DNA of 64,000 nucleotides from Hymenopus coronatus (GCA_030762935.1 CM060900.1:433590421-433654420); one strand, 5' to 3'; shown: positions 1-12,173, counted from the first letter of the stretch. Translations and numbers: made by a program. The notes: a model not told the origin generated them from the letters alone.

Positions 1-2398
1 GTTAGGCAACCCTCCAGGCACATGCGACAATACCTAACACAGGTTTTTCTATAGCTTCAGTGTGCATGATTGCATCCAGTTCCTGTAGTCTGAGTAATAG
101 GTATTCGGTTGACAGTAACTTAAGCACAAAGGGGTGAATGTCGTGGACCGGATTTAAGAAATTTAGCCATTTATAAGTTCTACTGAGCCTATGTACCTTT
201 CCTTCTTCCTCTTTGATTGTTAAATTCTTCTCTACCATTTAGTTTAGTGGATTTCATTATTGGGTCAGTAGATATTGAGAGTTTGATTAAGGACCTTCAA
301 GTTATGAATACGGCCGTTTCAAGTTGCATTTTCCCCCTAGAATAAAATTAGGGGAAGTTAGCAGGGGTGATAAGGAAGTAAATTAGGGCTGTGTAGAATT
401 GTAGATGTAAATCAAAAGATGGAAGATCAGTAAGAAATATTTTGTAAACATATAAATTAAAAACTGGGTATTATTACAAATTAAATTAGTAAGTTTATTT
501 CATTGTGTTAAAAAAATCAGAATGCAGTGTTAAAAGTACGGTAGTAGGAACTAAAGCTGAGGCTTATAAAGATAGTGAGGGGAATGATTTGCAAAGATTG
601 CAAATGGTAAGAATATTAAAAAAAAAAAAAAAAAAAAAAGTTAATCACGGGAACAGAAACTGGCGGCAAACACGGAATAAGAGCAGAAGTTTCTTAGCTC
701 TTTGAAGGGCTTACAGCGTTTTATTGAAGACAAGCAGCACTAATGGGGTATATAAATAAGTATAACCTTAAGGGAAGTAGCAAAAATAAAATGTTGTCAA
801 TGTTATACAGAACTGGGGCGAGGAAAGATGGTACAAACCCAGATAAGAGGTGCACACAATTTAAAACACTACTATGTGGGATAAACTAGTTGGAGATGAA
901 CAGATGCCGTATGGGGGACAGCAAGTAAGACGGTAAATAGGACTAAGTTGCACTTTTTTGTGTTTAACAAGTAATAACAATAAAAGTCATACCCGAATTT
1001 TAGAATGTTTAAGGATTTTTATATAGTTATCCTTGAACATTGTTTGCAGCGTTCAAATTTCTAATGAATTAGACTGAATTTGTGGATTTTAGAAATGTCG
1101 CTTTGCTGAAATAGTTTCTAAACTTTGCCTGTCTTGGTGCATGTTACTCTTTCGTGTGTTTTTAAATTGTTCTCTACCATACTAGTTTAGTGGATTATGT
1201 AATTCGGTCTGTAGATATTGAGAGTTTGCTTGACTTTCAGGCTATGAATACGGCCTCATCGAGTTGCCGTTTTCAACCGATACTAAATTTAGGGGAAGTT
1301 AGCAGGGTTGAAAAGGAAGTAATTGAGGGCTGGTGCATTGTGGAAGTATATAAAGAGAGGGAATATGAATAAGACATATTTTGTAGACAGTTAAATTCAA
1401 AAAGTGGGAAATTATTAGAAGTGGGATTAGTAAGTTTATTACATTCTGGATAAATTGAGGAATCGACAGAGTACATTGTAAAATGACAGTAGTAGGAACG
1501 AAAGCTGAGGCTTTGAAAGATAGCAAGAAAAAATATTTTGTTAAAGATTGCAAAGTGGCAAAAATGATAATAAAATAGTTATTCAGGAGAAAAGAAACTG
1601 GCGGCAATCAGGGGTTAAAGAGGAGAGGAGGAATTTATTGGCATTTTAAAGGGCTTACAACGTCTCCTTGAAAACAATATCAGGAATGTAGTATACGAGT
1701 CAAAATAAGTGGAACATTATAGAAAGTGGCAATAATTTTTTATGCAAACAAAATTTGTTCAATAGTACACAGAACTGGGGCCAGAGAAGATGGAATAAAC
1801 CCAAATAAATGGTGCACACATTTCAAGACACTACTAAGTCAAGACAATTTATTGGGAGGCAAACAGATACTACAAAGGAATAGCAAACAATAAAGTATGT
1901 TGAGCGAAAGAAGAATTGTTATAGTGTTTAATAAGTTATAACAATAATATCCATTATACGAATTTTGATATTTTAGGCTTTTTACATAGGTATTCTTGAA
2001 CGCAGTTTTGCAGTGTTCAAGTTGCTAATGAATCGGACCTTAGAAATGTCAAAGTTGCTAAAATAGCTTTTACAGTTTTTCTGTCTTTGTGCATGTTCTC
2101 TCCGCCCACAACCCAGCAGATTATTCAGGAGTAGCTGCAGCAGTCATATGTTCAGAAACGAAGTAGTTTTCACAGTGATTTGCCAGATGTTCGTATTTGA
2201 TCTGAGATAGTTGTGAAAACTAATTTTGTTTCAGTTTTTCAGAAAACTACTTCATTTCGAACCGATTGTTGTAAATATTCGAGGTGAGTGTTGTAGTTGT
2301 TACTTTGCATGAAAATTTGCACGCACCTGTTGTTGGATAATACCACAATACCTGTGCTGATAATACTTATCGCAAGTTTTTTATAGCTTCTGTGTGCA
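1..2398. repeat. Tandem ~1.07-kb repeat, units 1 and 2
   Basis: The same landmarks recur in the same order here and at 10045-11290: TATGAATACGG at about 303, 1243 and 10251, GGTTCCTG-type flanks, and a block ending in GTGTGCAT. Two full-length neighbours to the right are spaced about 1.07 kb apart. Unit 1 lacks about 0.3 kb of its 3' part. No credible protein is encoded; the short open frames are not conserved between units. An A-run lies at about 619-639. It looks like a satellite or a local duplication rather than a transposon, because no terminal repeats are visible. Confidence 0.7.
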
Positions 2399-3275
2399 TT
2401 TTTACTTTCTCCATACGCACTATGTACATAGTGTATAGAGAAAGTATTGCACTCCACCAAAAATTCGATACCGAGATTTCACCGGAAATATATGTTTTAG
2501 GGTACCCAATATCCAAAAAAACATTTTCAGAAAAAGGTCCGTGTGTGTGTGTCCGTGTGTCCGTGTGTCTGTGAACACGATAACTCAAAAACGAAAAGTC
2601 GGTAAAATACCAAACTTGGTATTTAAGTTTAGTATCTTCTAGGGATGCCACACGAACATTTTGAGAAAAGTTCCCCCACCCCGACTACCCTTTACATGGA
2701 ACTTTTTTCGAAAATTTTGATTTTCTCAAAAATGGCTCTAACGATTTTGATTAAAATTTTGGATACTAAACGTATTTACCTAACAAATGAAACGCATATC
2801 TTAAATTTTCTGGGAATAGCCTCTGAAGAGTAGTTTATTCTGGATGAATTTTACTAAATTTTGAATGACTACTAAACCGTAAGAGATGGACAAAAACTTA
2901 CTACACAAAAAATGTAGAGCACTTTAAAACACACAATTTATGTGTTATACATTTTTTTCGTGGAGTTCGTCGTTTTTGTGACATTCCTTATTTTTGGTTT
3001 CTGCTATGAAAAAAGTATACTTTTCTCATTCAGGAACTTGTCAACTCCTATCCATATAAACAAAGGAACTTCATTGACATAGCAACCAGCTTTTGACTAT
3101 CACTTTAACCTACGGTTGTCTCTTATTTCGCTTCTACTTACAAGGAAGCGAGTAATAAGACTATTTCTGCTAATTTTTATCTGATTAGCATAAAGTAAAT
3201 AGAAGTATAAGCTTTTTAAGAATTATTTGTTGCAGGGTTATGGAGAAAGTCATGTGAATGGTACACATCAGATTT
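2399..3275 (+). mobile_element. Family A interspersed repeat, copy A1 (near full length)
   Basis: The left end is a long hairpin at 2404-2445 whose arms start ACTTTCTC and end GAGAAAGT. After it come a conserved TTCGATACCGAGATTTCACCGG block, a GT/GTCC microsatellite at 2538-2575, and a right end with GGAGAAAGTCATGTGAATG and CATCAGATTTTT. About fifteen relatives occur in the window. It interrupts the 1.07-kb tandem repeat: the neighbouring unit at about 11070-11110 reads straight through, so the borders are known to within a few bases, and no target duplication is obvious. There is no coding capacity. A non-autonomous Helitron/Helentron-like element is possible but unproven. Confidence 0.75.
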
Positions 3276-3308
3276 TTATATCTGGTTCCTGAAGAGTATG
3301 ATGCATAG

Positions 3309-4344
3309 TGTGGCGGGAATTTGATAGTTTATTACTTTAGGATTTGGAAGGATAAGAAGGGCTTAAAAGTAGGATCTCTTTTAGGGATTTTCTCAGGGCG
3401 TGTGTGAAGAAAAAAAGAATAACACTGTATTTTTTTCGGATTACCCCAGTTTATCCATTTCACACACAATAAATTATTTGTCCCCTCTGACTTCCGTTTT
3501 CTCATTTATAATGTTATTCCCCCACACTGAATAAGTTCCTTACAATTAAACTTTTACAAATTTATCCAGATTATTTTTCCAACTATTCCCTGCTCTAATT
3601 CCCATGTGAACTCGGAGGAATGACTCCTTGTCCACCACTCACTTTCCTAAAATAAAGACACATACTTTATATTGCAGCACTGAAGTTAATATATGCAACA
3701 CGTCTGCTCAGCACCATTGATAGTTTATAAGTAACTTCTTCCCGTCTCCCATTCGTGACCGTAACCTCTCTTCGGGCCTAGACAAATTTCTTATGGCCCC
3801 TCCTATTTTCTATGATCGGACACGAATTGATCCGAAGTTAAACATTTCTTAATTTCTATTGGTCAGTATTTTCAGTCACTGGTTTTTCCAAATCGGTCTC
3901 CTCTCACCGAATAAGTTTGGCACCACAGCAAAAGCATTGGACTACAGTTTGCTCCCTTCAGGTCCAAAGTACCCTTGGTCATTAATGTTTAATGTTTCTT
4001 CTTTGTAACACTCGGAACACAAACTTTCCACAATTCTATTGTATATACGTTCTGCTAATGACTTTCTGACCCACATTGCCAAATAAACCTTGCAGCTTAT
4101 ATTCCTAAATCTCTGGTTTTTCCTTTCAGCAGTAACTTCCTTTCGTATACAGAATAAATACTCTTTACAATTTTTTAACATTTATTGCTTATTCTAATGT
4201 ATTTCCTTTTAATATCTTTAATCATTTATTTATTTGTTACTGCAATCTCTTTCCCCCCCGTTCTTTTATATTCATTTGCTTATTAGTTTTATTTCCTTTA
4301 TTATATTGAAATGTTTTTTATGCCTAAGAAATCAGTATTCTACA
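3309..4344 (-). repeat. 3' LTR of the gypsy-type element
   Basis: On the plus strand it begins TGTGGCGGGAA and ends AGTATTCTACA; on the element strand it therefore begins TGTAG and ends CCACA, the canonical TG...CA. It matches 9014-10044 along its whole length. A short 79-codon open frame (3942-4181, minus) is duplicated in the other LTR and is probably chance. Confidence 0.88.
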
Positions 4345-5982
4345 TTAAATGCCCTTCAAGCGAGGTGTTGCTTTCAACTGTGTTGAAATTCACTCATCGC
4401 TTGAAAACCCACTACAGAGTTATCCGTAGTATCCTGTTGCTTCACATAGTGTTTAAAGTATTTATACCCTTTTTGGAAGTCGTCAGAGGGGAACCCTTAT
4501 TTACATAAATTCCTTATATTCTAACTTAACCTCTGTAACAAATTTTTACTTTTCTTCCTGAAGTGTGAAGTTATATAAACTTTCTATAAGAAATTGTATT
4601 CTCTTTGTCACTTGTATCTTCTGGTTGGTTTAAATGTAGCCTGTAAGAGAGAATTTCCTTTCACTGTTGCACACGCTTTTTTTTTTATTATTATTATTTG
4701 AGAAAGAATTCCACACGTTTGTATATCACACGTCATTCAAGGTCGTTGTACCTGGCTGCGAGAAATGACTATTTAGTGTTTTTACGAGTGAATGCTACAT
4801 TGTTTACAAATTGTGTGGGCATTTTTTTTTTTTATTTTTAATCAGTTTTCCTGACCCCTGTCACTCAAGGTTGAGAATTAATTTAATACTAAATTCTTAG
4901 CCTAGTCACATACATAAATACAAATATACATACAAACATACCCTTATATAGTTACATGTTAATATGCTTTGGTATTTAATCTACATTCAAATTACATTGT
5001 AAACCCTCTAATTATCAAGGTTTTAAATTAAAATAAAATCAAAGTACCTACTCTGCGATGCACATCATCAACTTTGAAATACTCTTGTTTAAGTTTGTTT
5101 CTTCTATTATTTCTGACTCATTTTATTTCAGAATCTCATTGACAGGATTTTTGTGTATTTAAATTTGATAACATTGTTGCCCTTTATAAATACTTACATG
5201 TGCTTGGTGAACCCTTCATTTTATTTAACATATTCCTCCTACTTCCTAGCCGCCTACACCACAGTACACGTGTTTACATTTTTAAATCATGTTACATATA
5301 TAAATTATTTAAGTTGTTCATTGTCACAGATTATTTCCCTTCCTTAATTTACTTTTGTTGACCTTGCCCTTGCATATTTTAGTGATTTACGTCCGTCTTT
5401 TCCCAACATAAACAATACGTCTTTACATACTTTTCTACGAATTTGAGGCACTTTAATGTATCTACGACCGCACTGAAAGTACACCCCTATTTTGCTCCAT
5501 TGTGAGATCAGCTGATCATATCCAGCAGTACAAAAACCTGTTTTTCTCCCTTACATAAATTACCTGTTCTCCCATACATTTTAACATTTTAATCTTCATC
5601 GTTAACTTAAGCATTATGAAACCTCCTTTGCGGTCTCATTTTAAGTGCATATACATAACACATTTCACATAAAAATACAATTGCCAGGCTTGTACAAGTT
5701 TACTGATCTTTGCTCTCTCAACCATTTGAGTTTTCTAGTTGTGTCCTAAAGTTTGGCTATAGTAAAAAAAAATGTTATATACCTAATAAGCCATAAATCT
5801 TGACTGAGCTGTAAGAAAATACAAAAATAAATTTTGAACTAATTAAGACAAATCTCTTCCCTCATAACGAAAATTTTCATCATGGATTTTTTCCGACATG
5901 TGGAGGTACTTTAAACGGTTTCAAAAGAGATATTGTACCTCCCAATTATTTTCCCCGTCCTAGGGTGCGTTAACTCAAAAGA
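4345..5982 (-). other. 3' interior of LTR element, no coding signal
   Basis: About 1.6 kb between the 3' LTR and the integrase tail. It is AT-rich and has only short open frames. I see no envelope-like reading frame with a signal peptide, and no convincing polypurine tract beside the LTR. Confidence 0.5.
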
Positions 5983-6453
5983 TCAATCACTAAGTACTTT
6001 GGTAATCTTAGCAGGGCCATGCCAAAGGAGATGCATTTTACTCGTCAACTTCTTCAACTTCGAAGATAGATGATATGCTTTATATAGCACCAACGTTCCC
6101 AGCTCCGGATTCCAAGTTTTAGCGTATCGCTTTCTGTGTTTGTTGCGTTGCTCAATACGGCGCATCATTCGCTCATATGCCTGTTTTAAGGTCCTCTCCT
6201 CGTCGTCGTCTTCTTCTTGGTAGGTCAAAGTTGGTGGCATTCCCATGACAATTTCTTCCGGCTTTTGTCCCAAGTGCAGCAGTATCGGGGAAATTTCTGT
6301 ATTTGCGTTTGGCACATTATTGAAAATCTTTTCAATTGTTGTTAAGTGCTTCGTCCACGCTGTGTACTTTTTGTGACACATAATTCTCAAGAAACAGCCT
6401 TGATCGCGTATCTGCTCACTGGTCTTGGGCTTGCTGGCGGGAATGTTAAGCAT
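5983..6453 (-). pseudogene. Integrase C-terminal fragment (gypsy-type)
   Basis: A 156-codon open frame resembles the end of the integrase core and the post-core tail of Ty3/gypsy elements. It has a KKYTAWTKHLTTIEKIFN stretch, where the family has a tryptophan and an 'xxIExxxN' helix just before the 'HxxTGxxP' region. It ends with a GPY/F-like module (WHGPAKITKVL), the segment that follows the core and helps bind DNA. The catalytic D,D-35-E residues are missing because everything upstream in pol is deleted; gag ends only about 55 bases away at 6510. The open frame has survived, but it has no upstream pol to be translated from, so I treat it as a remnant. Confidence 0.75.
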
Positions 6454-6509
6454 GCCCCGTTTAGTTTAATGGAGGCTGCTGGTAGCCGGATGCGCTACCT
6501 CCGCCGCTG

Positions 6510-8828
6510 TCACTTTGATAGTTCGTGTTGTTGCCGAACCACGTGGTATTCCTTATGGCTCCGTTGTTGTTTGTTGTCCGTTTCCTTTCTTGGCTCGTGG
6601 TTCATTGTTCCGCCGTTCCTCGGCCATTCTGTGGTTGCGTTGTTCCAAGTTTCATTGCTCTGTTGCCTTTGGTCCTTTCTTGGTGACGCTCTATTCCTAT
6701 GTGCTGGCATGGTTTGGCTGTGTCGAGGCGGGCTGTTCTGCGGCGATCTGCTTTGTTGGCGAAAATCAGGCCTGCGCCGGTTGTCATCCCAATGTTGTCT
6801 GCGGTCGTACTGTTGCCTGACATTTACATGGTTTATTCTGTGCGTTCTTTGTTCTTCTCGCTGGTGCATCGGCCTTTGTGGTTCTCTATAATTTCCCTGT
6901 GCATGCTGGTATGGTGGGCGTGGTCGCTCTGACGTTTGGTATGGTTGGTTACGTCCACTGTTGCCTGTGTAAGGGTGTGCCCTTAACCCACAAGAATGAG
7001 GCTCCCTGAGTCTGTCAGCTGTTTGCTCTTGCTCCTGCAGTGCTGTCAACAAATACAATGTCTCAGGAATTGTTGTCGCCCTTGCCACAATTAAATTGTT
7101 GCAAATGCTGGGTGGAAAATGCCTCGCTATCAGTCTGACAAATTCTTCCTCTCCCATCGGTGGTTCGAGTAATGTATTCTGTTGTGCTAAAGTTAAGAAA
7201 TGATCTACAAGTGGTTGTCCTCTTCCTGGGATGTATCGACCATTATTTATTTTACTTCTAACTGTGTGTTGAGTTGTACTGTTGCAGTACTTTAGTAAAA
7301 ACAAGTTTCTAAATTCTGTGTAACTTGCATGCTCTCCTACTGCTAGCCTAAACCACGATAGTGATATACCTTGTAAACCCTTCTTAACAATTAATAGTTT
7401 TAAGTGTTCTGGGACCTGTTTCAAATCAAAATAAGATTCAAGATCCATGATGAATCTTTTCGCATTGTCACGCGTATCGACAAATTGAGGCACGGCTATC
7501 TCAGTTAACAGATTGTAATGTAGAGGCAAAGTATGGTGAACTGGTAAGTTATTTAACCTAGATGAGGAACCCTGAGTCACATTATAAGTTGTTGAAGGAG
7601 ATACAAGAGTGGCATTCTCCACTGGTTGTATTTCCTCAGGTATGTGTGCGCCAGAGATTGCAATGGGCGTGGTCGAGTGATTTGACACATGACTCTCCTG
7701 AAAATGCGCCACTGATTGTTTCAGATTAGCAATCTCTTGTGAACACATATTTAACTGATCATTTGTTGCTTGTTGAGATGCAAGTGTTTGCGCGGCAGTG
7801 AGATCAAATGTTTGTTTTATAGAATTGAATTCCGCTGAATTTTGGGATTTTATTTCCTCGCAAGCTGCTTGCATTTCACTTCGCAACTGAGCCCTTTGGT
7901 TATTGCATTCATTTGTAAAGCTAGTCATTTCTTCTCGCAATGTTGTGTTCTGCTGTTGCGAGTTATACAGTTGTGTACGTATATTTTGTACTTCAGCCTG
8001 CACTGTTAAATTTTCTAGACGCACACTGTCTAGTACTTGTGTTTGTTGGCTGAATTGGGCTTGCAAAGCCTTTTGGTGTTCTTGGAACTTTATTTCAAAA
8101 TGTGAAGCTAAGGATTCCTCCAAATTTGAACTAAGTTCTTGAATTTTATGGTCGAGGATTTCGCCCTGTTGAGATGCTTGTTCCTCTAGTTGGGTTTTTA
8201 ATTGTGAAGCTACTGTTTTCAGATTGTCATTCAAAATTGCACTTACATTGTTTAAAGAATTACTTTGTTGCGACTGTAATTGAGTCACTGCATTGTTTAA
8301 ATTTTCACTTTATTGTCATTTCAATTGAGTTACTGCATTATTTAAACTTTCACTTTGTTGTGATTGTAATTGAGTTACTGCATTATTTAAATTTTCACTT
8401 TTTTGTAATTGCAATTGAGTTACTGCATTATTTAAACTTTCACTTTGTTGTGATTGCAATTGAGTTACTGCATTGTTTAAATTTTCACTTTGTTGTAATT
8501 TCAATTGAGTTACTGCATTGTTTAAATTCTCACTTTGTTGTGATTGCAATTGAGTTACTGCATTATTTAAACTTTCACTTTGTTGTGATTGCAATTGAGT
8601 TACTGTATTATTTAAACTTTCACTTTGTTGTGATTGTAATTCTAATTGGGATTGTAACTGCGCAAATTGCAAAAGTGTTTGTTGCATCATAAGATTTACT
8701 GAAGGGTCATTGCAATTTACTGGAAATGTGTCTTGTGAGTTTGAAGCATTTAAGTTATTCTCAGAAGCATGATTTTCGGCCATCTTGACTAGTTTGTTAC
8801 TTCGTAAAATCATACGGTGTCGTTGCAC
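6510..8828 (-). pseudogene. gag polyprotein with coiled-coil repeats, two in-frame stops
   Basis: Gag would form the particle that packages element RNA. The frame runs from about 8828 to 6510 on the minus strand and is broken only by TGA (8316-8318) and TAA (8310-8312), leaving open pieces of 170 and 592 codons. The N-terminal third is a glutamine/leucine-rich coiled coil built from a 15-residue repeat. The middle of the long piece (about residues 265-430) has the Retrotrans_gag pattern, with FIMDLESYF near its start and SWFRLA and YTEFRNLFLLKY further on. The C-terminal ~150 residues are rich in Arg, Gln and Pro, suitable for RNA binding. I see no CCHC zinc knuckle, which some insect gypsy-like gags also lack. 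The stop codons sit in the repeat tract, so the break may be recent. Confidence 0.85.
8290..8640 (-). repeat. 45-bp coding minisatellite inside gag
   Basis: About eight copies of a 45-bp unit encode variants of a 15-residue motif (VTQLQSQQSESLNNA type). The heptad-like spacing of hydrophobics fits a coiled coil. Unit variants differ by a few bases, mostly S/N and Q/L/K changes. The two gag stop codons fall in one degenerate unit at the downstream edge. Confidence 0.9.
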
Positions 8829-8999
8829 TGCACTGGCGTTGAAAACAATTTGTACTTACTGGTGTTCCCTGCTGGTGTCCTTCGGTGAGGCTGCGAGCTG
8901 CATTAATCCTTGATCCATGTATGTGTGGTCTTGTGGCTTGCTCTGTGAATGTCGATTTCAGGAATGTTGGGTGGTGTCTGGATTGTGGGTTTCAAGAAA

Positions 9000-9011
9000 C
9001 GTTGGGCGCCA
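9000..9011 (-). promoter_or_regulatory. Primer-binding site, lysine-tRNA type
   Basis: Two bases downstream of the 5' LTR end (on the element strand) lies TGGCGCCCAACG. This matches the 3' terminus complement used by elements primed with tRNA-Lys. Its place directly after the LTR fixes the LTR boundary and the minus orientation of the element. Confidence 0.85.
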
Positions 9012-9013
9012 TT

Positions 9014-10044
9014 TGTGGCGGGAATTTTATGGTTTATTACTTTAGGATTTGGAAGGATAAGAAGGGCTTAAAAGTAGGATCTCTTTTAGGGATTTTCTCA
9101 GGGCGTGTGTGAAGAAAAAAATAACACTGTATTTTTTCGGATTACCCCAGTTTATCCATTTCACATACAATAAATTATTTGTCCCCTCTGACTTCCGTTT
9201 TCTCATTTACAATGTTATTCCCCCACACTGAATAAGTTCCTTACAATGAAACTTTTACAAATCTATCCAGATAATTTTTCCAACTATTCCCTGCTCTAAT
9301 TCCCATGTGAACTCGGAGGAATGACTCCTTGTCCACCACTCACTTTCCTAAAATAAAGACACATACTTTATATCGCAGCACTGAAGTTAATATATGCAAC
9401 ACGTCTGCTCAGCACCATTGATAGTTTATAAGTAACTTCTTCCCGTCTCCCATTCGTGACCGTAACCTCTCTTCGGGCCTAGACAAATTTCTTATGGCCC
9501 CTCCTATTTTCTATGATCGGACACGAATTGATCCGAAGTTAAACATTTCTTAATTTCTATTGGTCAGTATTTTCAGTCAATGGTTTTTCCAAATCGGTGT
9601 CCTCTCACCAAATAAGTTTGGCACCACAGCAAAACATTAGACTACAGTTTGCTCCCTTCAGGTCCAAAGTACCCTTGGTCATTAATGTTTAATGTTTCTT
9701 CTTTGTAACACTCGGAACACAAAATTTCCACAATTCTATTGTATATACGTTCTGCTAATGACTTTCTGACCCACATTACCAAATAAACCTTGCAGCTAAT
9801 ATTCCTAAATCTCTGGTTTTTCCTTTCAGCAGTAACTTCCTTTCGTATACAGAATAAATACTCTTTACAATTTTTTAACATTTATTGCTTATTCTAATGT
9901 ATTTCCTTTTAATATCTTTAATCATTTATTTATTTGTTACTGCAATCTCTTTCCCCCCCGTTCTTTTATATTCATTTGCTTATTAGTTTTATTTCCTTTA
10001 TTATATTGAAATGTTTCTTATGCCTAAGCAATCAGTATTCTACA
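9014..10044 (-). repeat. 5' LTR of the gypsy-type element
   Basis: Direct repeat of 3309-4344 with the same TG...CA ends. It would carry the element promoter and polyadenylation signals; a C7 run near 9953 and AT-rich blocks are shared with the other copy. Small indels separate the two LTRs. Confidence 0.88.
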
Positions 10045-11290
10045 TTAACAGGTATGCCGTTTACAGTAATTTGAAGGTAAATGGGTCAAATGTCGAAGAC
10101 GGGATTAGAAGTTTAGCGAGATATAAGTTCCACTGAACATATATACCGTTTCCTCTTCCGGTGGGCTGTAAAATTCTTCTCCACCATACTTTTAGTGGAT
10201 TACATAATTCGGTCTGTAAATATTTAGAGTTTGATTTTGGACTTTCAAGTTATGAATACGGTAGCATCAAGTTGCCATTTTCCATTGAGACTAAAATTAA
10301 TTGATGTTAGCAGGAGTGAAAAGGAAGTAAACGAGTGCTGTGTGGAAATGTGGAAGTATACAAGAGGAGAGAAGATCAGCAGAAGCATTTTGTAAATAAT
10401 TAAGTTCAAAAAGTGGGGATATTATACAGGTGAGATTAGTAAGTTTATTACATATAAAATTGGGAGAGGGGTAGAATCATATGGATACAGTGTAAAAAGA
10501 ACAGGAGGAGGAATGAAACCTGAGGCTTATAGAGAAAGTAAGATGAAACGGTATGGGGCACAGCAAGTAATAAAATATATAGAACTAATGTATAATTTTT
10601 GTAGTATTTAGTAAGTAATAACAATGAAATTCATATATGTATGACTTTGTTAATTTTTTAGCCTTTTTATATAGGTAGCTTTGAACACCGACTGTAGTGT
10701 TGAACTTTCTAATGAATCGGACTGAAGTTCGGGATTTGAGAAATGTCACTGTTGCTTAAGTAGTTTTATAATTTGCCTGTCTTGGTGCATATTACTCTCT
10801 CACCCACAGCCCAGCAAATCTATCAGAATTAGTTGCAGCAGTTAACACCTTGCGCCGTGTGTTCAGAAACGAAACCAGTTTTCACAGTGATTTGCCAGAA
10901 GCCTTTGATCTGAGATCATTGCGAAAACTCATTTTTTGTTTGTTTTTCATCAAACTACGTCACATCGAACCGATTGTTATAGATACTCGAGGTGGGTTTT
11001 GTAGTTGTTAACTTGCATGAAAAATGCACGCACCTATGCCTGGAAAGGCTGATAATACCTAACGCAAGTTTTTCTTTGTGTACATGTTTGCTTCCGGTTC
11101 CTGAATAGTATGATCCATAGATGTGCGATTTACAGTAATTCGGTGGTAAAAGGAACAAGTGTCGAGGACGGAGGAATTTAGCCAGATATAAATTCTGACG
11201 AGCATAATATACACCTTTCCTTCTTCTGCTCAGGTTAAAATATTCTTCTCTACCAAACCAGTGTATTACATTATATAAGTAGCTCTTTTT
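10045..11290. repeat. Tandem ~1.07-kb repeat, units 3 and 4 (partial)
   Basis: This resumes the repeat interrupted by the LTR element: TTTACAGTAATT at about 10058 recurs at about 11130, giving the period. It contains the uninterrupted version (about 11070-11110) of the site where family A copy A1 and the LTR element inserted on the left. No coding signal. Confidence 0.7.
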
Positions 11291-11429
11291 TATTTGCTTC
11301 TTTCTTTCTTCCATTTGGCGTATAGAACTTTAAGTTTCCTTTCGCTGTAGTTTTTTTGGCTTATAGACCCGTAGTGGCGCTTTTTAATTCCGTTATATTT
11401 TAATTTGTACATATTTACTTTCTCTAGTA

Positions 11430-11813
11430 TGTATATAGATACAATATAGATGCATACTAGCTAGAGAAGGTATTGCACCCAGAAATTCGATACCGAGACT
11501 TCACCGAAGATATATTATGTTTTGGAACTTCCTGAATCCAAAAAATGTATTTTCAGAAAAAGGTCAGTGGGTGTGAATGTCTGTCCGTGTGTGTGTCTAT
11601 GTGTGTGTGTGTGTCTGTGGTCAGCCTGACTAAAATTCCGTTAAATACTAAAATTGGTATTTAAGTTTAGTATCTCCCAAGGATGCGACCCGAGATTTTC
11701 AAGAAAATTCCCCCACTCCAAATTGCCTTTTACATGGAAAATTTTTCGAGAATGCTGCTTTTCTGAAAATTTCTTCTAACGATTTTGATTATAACTCCCA
11801 AGATATAGGTAAG

Positions 11814-11853
<40 letters not shown>

Positions 11854-12173
11854 GCAACATGACAAATAAAATGTGTATGTTGAACTTCCTGGGTACAGAA
11901 TCTGAACAACTACTATTATTAAGTAGACGACAAAAATATATTACAAAGAAAATGTAGATTACGTCAAAAAACACAATTGATATCCTTCACGTTTTGGTTG
12001 TAGGCTAACTGTATCCGAGATATCCCTTTTTATTAGTTTCAGTTATAAAATAGTTAACGCTTTCTCAAACAGATGGTTGTCCGTATTTCTTTTGTTTTAC
12101 CCCTGGCCATACGAAGAGAACCTCATTTCAATGACAATCGACAGGAATACCTTTTAAAACATTTGACTAGAGG
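11430..12173 (+). mobile_element. Family A repeat, copy A2, right end lost
   Basis: The left hairpin (ACTTTCTCTAGTATG ... GCATACTAGCTAGAGAAGGT) is followed by the TTCGATACCGAGA block, a GT-rich stretch (11570-11618) and a TA microsatellite at 11819-11851. It stops at AAAACATTTGACT, where other copies continue for about 150 bp, and the pogo-like element starts there. Confidence 0.7.

Larger units (their letters stand above)
3309..10044 (-). mobile_element. Ty3/gypsy-type LTR retrotransposon, pol-deleted
   Basis: Two direct repeats of about 1.03 kb flank a 4.67-kb interior. Read on the minus strand, the order is 5' LTR, primer-binding site, gag, integrase tail, about 1.6 kb without coding signal, 3' LTR. 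Protease, reverse transcriptase, RNase H and the integrase core are absent, so this copy could move only with help from a relative. The two LTRs look nearly identical by eye, which implies a fairly young insertion. It lies in the 1.07-kb tandem repeat. The flanks CATAG (left) and AACAG (right) are at best an imperfect 5-bp target duplication. The ~1-kb LTR and lysine-tRNA primer recall Osvaldo-like elements, but I cannot confirm that. Confidence 0.88.

Noticed and set aside
2399..3275. Canonical Helitron
   Set aside because: No 5' TC or 3' CTRR end is visible and the hairpin is much longer than the usual one. Only a Helentron-like origin stays open.
4345..5982. Envelope gene of the LTR element
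   Set aside because: No frame longer than about 65 codons, no signal peptide plus transmembrane pattern, no furin-like site.
8174..8692. Plus-strand 172-codon repetitive frame
   Set aside because: It is the antisense shadow of the 45-bp gag repeat on the minus strand.
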